DNA from: Pseudoalteromonas carrageenovora IAM 12662
Lineage (GTDB): Bacteria > Pseudomonadota > Gammaproteobacteria > Enterobacterales > Alteromonadaceae
Direction: 5' to 3'
Length of the DNA stretch: 64,000 nt
Assembly: GCF_900239935.1 (NCBI RefSeq)
Contig: NZ_LT965928.1
Coordinates: 2,559,520-2,623,519 of the forward strand
Below are positions 59,953 to 64,000 of the stretch, in pieces. The position numbers and the translations under genes were made by a program. Below the pieces are notes generated by a model, which saw only the letters and a program-made list of their open reading frames with translations, was not told where the DNA came from and searched no databases. The stretch's first letter is position 1. The number at the start of each line of letters is the position of its first letter.

Positions 59953-60684
59953 TTACTTGCGCCAGATCAAACTTGCCATACGCCCTGTTTGACCATCGCG
60001 GCGATACGAAAAAAATTGCTCTTCTTGTAAAGCAGTACAGTGCTCACCGCCGCTAATATTTGTAACCCCTAACTGTTGTAACTGAATACGGGCTATGTGA
60101 TAAATATCAGCAAGGTATTTTTTATTTTTTTGCAGCTCAAACGCATGAGTAAATAAAGCCGAATGTGCTTTAAATAAATTAAAAACCTCTTCACCTACTT
60201 CAAACTGAGTGGGTCCAATAGCAGGACCTAGCCAAGCATGAATTTTAATAGGGGTAGTTTTAAAATAGCTGAGGGTATTTTTAATAATCCCTCGTTCTAA
60301 ACCACGCCAACCACCATGAATCGCCGCTATTTCTTCGCCATTTTCACTAGTAAGTAAAATGGGTAAGCAATCTGCGGTCATTATCGCTAAAGGCTGACTT
60401 TTAAGTCTTGTGAATAACGCATCGCCATCATGCAATTTACTAAAATCAAATCGCTCATCAACAACGATAACATCAGCACTATGTGTTTGATTTACCCATA
60501 TAGCCGGGGCTGGCAGTTTTTTGGTGAGTAAAGCGCGATTTTGTAATACATGGTTTTTGTTATCACCAACATGAAGCCCCAAGTTCATATTTAAAAATGG
60601 CGCTTTTGATACACCGCCTTCACGTGTAGTACTGAGAGTATCTACACTATCAAGGCGTTGCCATGGAGCTGATAACAAATACAT
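59953..60684 (-). CDS. pgeF: PgeF (YfiH), peptidoglycan editing factor / multicopper-like
   Basis: 243 aa. TTREGGVSKAPFLNMNLGLHVGDN, VNQTHSADV, ADCLPILL and AAIHGGWRGLERGI carry the His/Cys zinc and active site of the YfiH/LACC1 family. In E. coli PgeF prevents misincorporation of L-Ser into peptidoglycan stems; LACC1 relatives act on nucleosides. Overlaps rluD by TAATG. Confidence 0.93.
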   Translation of the reverse strand: MYLLSAPWQRLDSVDTLSTTREGGVSKAPFLNMNLGLHVGDNKNHVLQNRALLTKKLPAPAIWVNQTHSADVIVVDERFDFSKLHDGDALFTRLKSQPLAIMTADCLPILLTSENGEEIAAIHGGWRGLERGIIKNTLSYFKTTPIKIHAWLGPAIGPTQFEVGEEVFNLFKAHSALFTHAFELQKNKKYLADIYHIARIQLQQLGVTNISGGEHCTALQEEQFFSYRRDGQTGRMASLIWRK

Positions 60685-61661
60685 TATCTATCGATATCAG
60701 GGTTTGCTTTAGTATCTTCACGTAGAGCAACCGTCATAGCGACCATATCATCAGGAATAGGTGCCTGCCATGTCATCATTTCACCAGTAATTGGATGAGC
60801 AATGCTCAGTTTTACTGCATGCAGTGCTTGGCGTCTAAAGCTGCGAAGTAACTCAAATAACTCAGGTGTTGCACCTTTAGGTGGACGAGGGCGCCCGCCG
60901 TATGATTGATCGCCAATTAACGGATGGTTCAAGTGAGCCATGTGTACACGAATTTGGTGCGTGCGGCCTATTTCTAAGCGTAAACGTAAACGAGTGTGCG
61001 CACGAAACTTCTCAGCAACACGGTAGTGAGTAATCGCGGGTTTACCCATTTCATGTACTGCCATATGAGTACGCTGTGTAGGATGGCGGCCAATTGCTTT
61101 TTCAACCATACCACCAGCAGTCATGGTGCCATTACATAACGCTTCATATTCACGAGTGAAGTTTTCGCGCTTTTGTAGTGCTTTCACTAAATGTGTTTGA
61201 GCCTGAATCGTTTTAGCTACAACCATTAGGCCTGTAGTGTCTTTATCTAAACGATGGACAATACCCGCACGCGGCACATTTATGATTTCAGGATAGTAAT
61301 GTAATAGTGCATTAAGCACTGTGCCATTTGGATTACCTGCACCTGGGTGTACCACTAATCCCATTGGTTTATTAATAACCAAAATATCATCATCTTCATA
61401 AACAATGTTTAATTTGATATCTTGTGCTTCGTATTCACGTGGTGCTTCAATTGTTGTTTCAACATTTACAACTTCACCACCTAGTAGCTTTTCGCGTGGT
61501 GTGTTGAAAATTTCACCGTCTACGGTGATTTTATCATCCAAAATCCACGTTTTTATACGAGAACGTGAATAATCAGGGAACAATTGTGCTAATACTTGGT
61601 CTAGACGTTTACCACCTAAGTCGGTAGGAACATCGGCTTGAAGAGAAATTTGCTCTGACAT
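60684..61661 (-). CDS. rluD: 23S rRNA pseudouridine synthase RluD
   Basis: 325 aa. S4 domain (about 15-75) and RluA-type catalytic domain with Asp139 in GIVHRLDKDTTGLMVVAK, the same number as in E. coli. Makes pseudouridines 1911, 1915, 1917 in helix 69. ARTLRLRLEIGRTHQIRVHM is the second core motif (here HTRLRLRLEIGRTHQIRVH). Confidence 0.97.
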   Translation of the reverse strand: MSEQISLQADVPTDLGGKRLDQVLAQLFPDYSRSRIKTWILDDKITVDGEIFNTPREKLLGGEVVNVETTIEAPREYEAQDIKLNIVYEDDDILVINKPMGLVVHPGAGNPNGTVLNALLHYYPEIINVPRAGIVHRLDKDTTGLMVVAKTIQAQTHLVKALQKRENFTREYEALCNGTMTAGGMVEKAIGRHPTQRTHMAVHEMGKPAITHYRVAEKFRAHTRLRLRLEIGRTHQIRVHMAHLNHPLIGDQSYGGRPRPPKGATPELFELLRSFRRQALHAVKLSIAHPITGEMMTWQAPIPDDMVAMTVALREDTKANPDIDR

Positions 61662-61802
61662 TAGTAACTTTACCCAATTTACCAGTGCAAGCTTTGCTCG
61701 ACTGGGTTAGAATCGCTTTTAATAAAAGCATAATATAATACGCATAGTTTACTCGGTTTTACCGACTTGGCCTAGCCGAAGACATCGAAGGTAACAAATA
61801 AA

Positions 61803-62567
61803 ATGATAAATAAAATAGGGAAACGTGCATTCGCCATTGTTTTTTCAGCTTCTGTACTTAGTTTAGGCGCATGTTCGTCTGCACCAGACCAAGAAGATAT
61901 TCAACGTGTACCTAATAAATCTGCACACGCTCTATACGAAGATGCAAAAGAAACACTAGATTCTGGTTTATATGCTCGTGCAATTGAACTTTTAAGCGCT
62001 ATAGATTCACGCTACCCGTTTGGCCCATTCTCTAAACAAGTACAAATGGATTTGGTATATGCACATTACCAATCAGGTAATACTGAACAAGCACTTGCAA
62101 CAATCGATCGCTTTATTCGGTTAAACCCAAATCATAAAGATCTTGATTACATGTACTACATGCGTGGTTTAGTAAATATTAAAGCCGATAAAAATGCATT
62201 CCAAGAATACTTTGGCGTAGACAGAGCTGACCGTGACGCAAACCGTACACGTGTAGCGTTTACAGATTTATCTACTCTTGTTAAGCGTTTTCCAAAAAGC
62301 GATTACGCACCAGAGGCTAAACGCCGCTTAGTGTGGCTTTTAAACCGTATGGCGCGTTATGAGCTAAAAGTAGCAACTTACTATTACGAACGTGAAGCTT
62401 ATTTAGCAGCCGCTAACCGAGGCAAGTATGTTGTAGAACATTATTCGCAAAGCAGTTACTTAGAGCCTGCTTTAGAAATGATGGAAAAGAGCTACGATAA
62501 ACTTGGCTTAACAGAGCTAAGCGAACATGCTAAACAAACCAGAATGGTAAATAGCAGAAATAAATAA
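61803..62567 (+). CDS. bamD: Outer membrane assembly lipoprotein BamD
   Basis: 254 aa. Lipobox LGAC (Cys24). Five TPR-like helical pairs (AHALYEDAKETLDSGLYARAIELLSAIDSRYPFGPFSKQVQMDLVYAHYQ ...). Essential part of the BAM complex that inserts outer membrane barrels. GAAGG upstream. Divergent from rluD. Confidence 0.97.
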   Translation: MINKIGKRAFAIVFSASVLSLGACSSAPDQEDIQRVPNKSAHALYEDAKETLDSGLYARAIELLSAIDSRYPFGPFSKQVQMDLVYAHYQSGNTEQALATIDRFIRLNPNHKDLDYMYYMRGLVNIKADKNAFQEYFGVDRADRDANRTRVAFTDLSTLVKRFPKSDYAPEAKRRLVWLLNRMARYELKVATYYYEREAYLAAANRGKYVVEHYSQSSYLEPALEMMEKSYDKLGLTELSEHAKQTRMVNSRNK

Positions 62568-62570
62568 ACA

Positions 62571-62598
62571 AAAAAGGCGCTTACTAAAGCGCCTTTTT
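62571..62598 (+). terminator. Terminator of bamD
   Basis: AAAAAGGCGCTT and AAGCGCCTTTTT around an ACTA loop. Confidence 0.92.
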
Positions 62599-62614
62599 CT
62601 ATACCACATTGTCA

Positions 62615-62775
62615 TTATACCAATCTGCTTATATGTGGGGTCTATTTAACGTCAAGAAAATTACGCTAGAACTAGGCAAAAGTTTTTTACCTAGTTGTTC
62701 TAAATAAAAAATTTTTAACAACGTTATAGTGCAATTTAATTCGTTAAATTGATCAAAGATTTATACAAGTTGGTA

Positions 62776-62778
<3 letters not shown>
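62615..62778. mobile_element. MITE-like repeat element
   Basis: A 164-bp AT-rich element between the bamD terminator and glnB with imperfect terminal inverted repeats: TTATACCAATCTGCTTAT at the left and, read on the other strand, TAATACCAACTTGTATAA at the right (12 of 18 matches, ATACCAA exact). Inside are AACTAGG/CCTAGTT and a perfect stem CAATTTAA-TTCG-TTAAATTG (62732-62751). It has no ORF. The right end includes the glnB stop codon. I recall similar ATACCAA-ended repeats in Alteromonadales, unverified here. Confidence 0.55.
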
Positions 62779-63126
<348 letters not shown>

Positions 63127-63212
63127 TTAAAGCTTCAGTTGCCTCGATTTTAGACAATCAAGAAGCCCATAGCAAACAAAGCAATTGAATTTGATGATAA
63201 AACAATCAACCA

Positions 63213-63221
63213 TGGTATAAT
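63213..63221 (+). promoter_or_regulatory. Extended -10 promoter of pilin cluster
   Basis: TGGTATAAT is TG-N-TATAAT, a consensus extended -10, 52 bp before the first pilin start. No good -35 is needed for such promoters. Confidence 0.5.
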
Positions 63222-63272
63222 TATTTTCATAAAAATAGCTATACTAAACTATTAGCAGTACATGAGATTAAT

Positions 63273-63824
63273 ATGAATAATAAGCAAAATGGATTCACCC
63301 TTTTAGAGCTTATGGTCACCGTTGCCATAGTCGGTATTATTGCATCAATCGCGCTTTGGAATAGCAGTGATATGCTTGAGGAAAACAGAGCGGAAAATTT
63401 TTTATTGGAATTAAAAAGAAATATTGCATATGCACGCTCACAAGCAGCAAGTACTGATGAAATAGTTGTTGTATGTCCTACAGGACAAGGTCGAATAAAA
63501 AACAATAAAGATACATTCAACTGCAACGCAAAGTGGGATGAGGATAAAATTATTGCTGTATTTATCGATGTAGATAATGACGGGCAATACAATAAAGCTA
63601 CAGATACCTTACTTAGGGCAATGGAAGAAATATCAGACAACGATAAGTTATCGTTTGATGGTAACGATCGTCGCTTACGCTTTAACACCAGTGGTAGAAT
63701 TACGACGAAGCCCGGAGACTTTATTTTTTGTCCTAATAGTACTAATGAAAATAATAAAGCATTAACCGTATCACAATCAGGTACAGCCTTTTACGTAGGC
63801 GATACAAACAAAACCTGCGGTTAA
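63273..63824 (+). CDS. Type IV minor pilin, FimT/GspH-like
   Basis: 183 aa. Prepilin leader MNNKQNG cut before FTLLELMVTVAIVGIIASIAL, with Glu5 of the mature chain. The C-terminal part fits GspH/FimT (YARSQAASTDEIVVVCPTGQG, RRLRFNTSGRI), with Cys near 70, 90, 156 and 182 that may form disulfides. FimT is a minor pilin that can bind DNA in type IV pilus-mediated uptake; a ComEA-like gene at 3266-3562 is compatible with competence. Confidence 0.88.
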   Translation: MNNKQNGFTLLELMVTVAIVGIIASIALWNSSDMLEENRAENFLLELKRNIAYARSQAASTDEIVVVCPTGQGRIKNNKDTFNCNAKWDEDKIIAVFIDVDNDGQYNKATDTLLRAMEEISDNDKLSFDGNDRRLRFNTSGRITTKPGDFIFCPNSTNENNKALTVSQSGTAFYVGDTNKTCG

Positions 63825-63903
63825 AAAACACACAGTTTATATTGTCATATTTTTATCATTTACTACACTGAGTTGATACATTTTAAAACTCAGGACTTCA
63901 AGG

Positions 63904-64000
63904 ATGAGGGTAACAATATATAAAAATAAAGGTATGACACTACTCGAGCTGATGATTTCGTTAGCCATTGTGAGTATTATCAGTCAACTTTCAATGTGGT
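63904..64000 (+). CDS. Type IV prepilin, N-terminal fragment
   Basis: Starts at ATG 63904 and runs off the window (32 residues seen). MRVTIYKNKG is the leader, then MTLLELMISLAIVSIISQLS, the cleaved pilin helix with Glu5. It follows the FimT/GspH gene by 80 bp, the usual start of a minor pilin cluster. Which pilin it is cannot be told. Confidence 0.8.
   Translation, partial: MRVTIYKNKGMTLLELMISLAIVSIISQLSMW

Overview
The window looks like chromosomal DNA of a marine gammaproteobacterium of the order Alteromonadales, most like Pseudoalteromonas. This is an inference from low GC, gammaproteobacterial gene orders, a FadR almost identical in its DNA-binding half to the enterobacterial protein, MotY (a sodium-type flagellar motor protein), a TonB receptor tail and a tmRNA tag ending NYSLAA. 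It carries no phage, plasmid, CRISPR or insertion-sequence genes. Most of it is core genome, densely packed, with many TAATG stop/start overlaps.

Layout. 0-6 kb: tail of a TonB-dependent receptor, a 2-Cys peroxiredoxin, fadR, an orphan terminator with a candidate small RNA, dsbB, an SOS gene (yebG) behind a LexA box, efpL, and small genes. 6-10 kb: fadI-fadJ beta-oxidation operon with a near-perfect FadR-type palindrome just downstream of its predicted promoter; fadR itself lies 8 kb away. 10-19 kb: a MoxR/DUF58/VWA/BatD operon, then an ECF-like sigma factor with a coupled membrane DUF3379-type protein, and a Tim44-domain protein. 19-30 kb: ggt, two small lipoproteins, fabB, mnmC, a YHYH lipoprotein with a small Cys-containing neighbour, an unrecognised membrane protein, then ssrA (tmRNA). 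30-44 kb: DUF342/FapA protein, rnt, motY, a DMT exporter, an aromatic amino acid permease, an aromatic aminotransferase, a GAF protein, a REC-PP2C-kinase/STAS partner-switching pair, a SUI1 protein and a four-part c-di-GMP protein (Cache-PAS-GGDEF-EAL).

44-63 kb: a block with the same gene neighbourhoods as the 58-minute region of E. coli: pheL-pheA with a complete attenuator, convergent tyrA, rpsP-rimM-trmD-rplS, ffh, ypjD, corB, then (after gshA, a lytic transglycosylase and an Aer-like chemoreceptor) clpB-pgeF-rluD and divergent bamD. It ends with glnB and the start of a type IV (minor) pilin cluster cut by the window edge.

Regulatory logic visible in the DNA: FadR on fadIJ, LexA on yebG, TyrR-type boxes before the permease and tyrA, phenylalanine attenuation on pheA, a sigma-32 promoter on clpB, a perfect FNR box before the Aer-like receptor, and a possible OxyR site before the peroxiredoxin. 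The most unusual non-coding items are 18 perfect tandem copies of a 7-bp unit between tyrA and rplS, a MITE-like repeat whose end forms the glnB stop codon, and the orphan transcript candidate between fadR and dsbB. I did not find a convincing new multi-gene defence or mobile system here.
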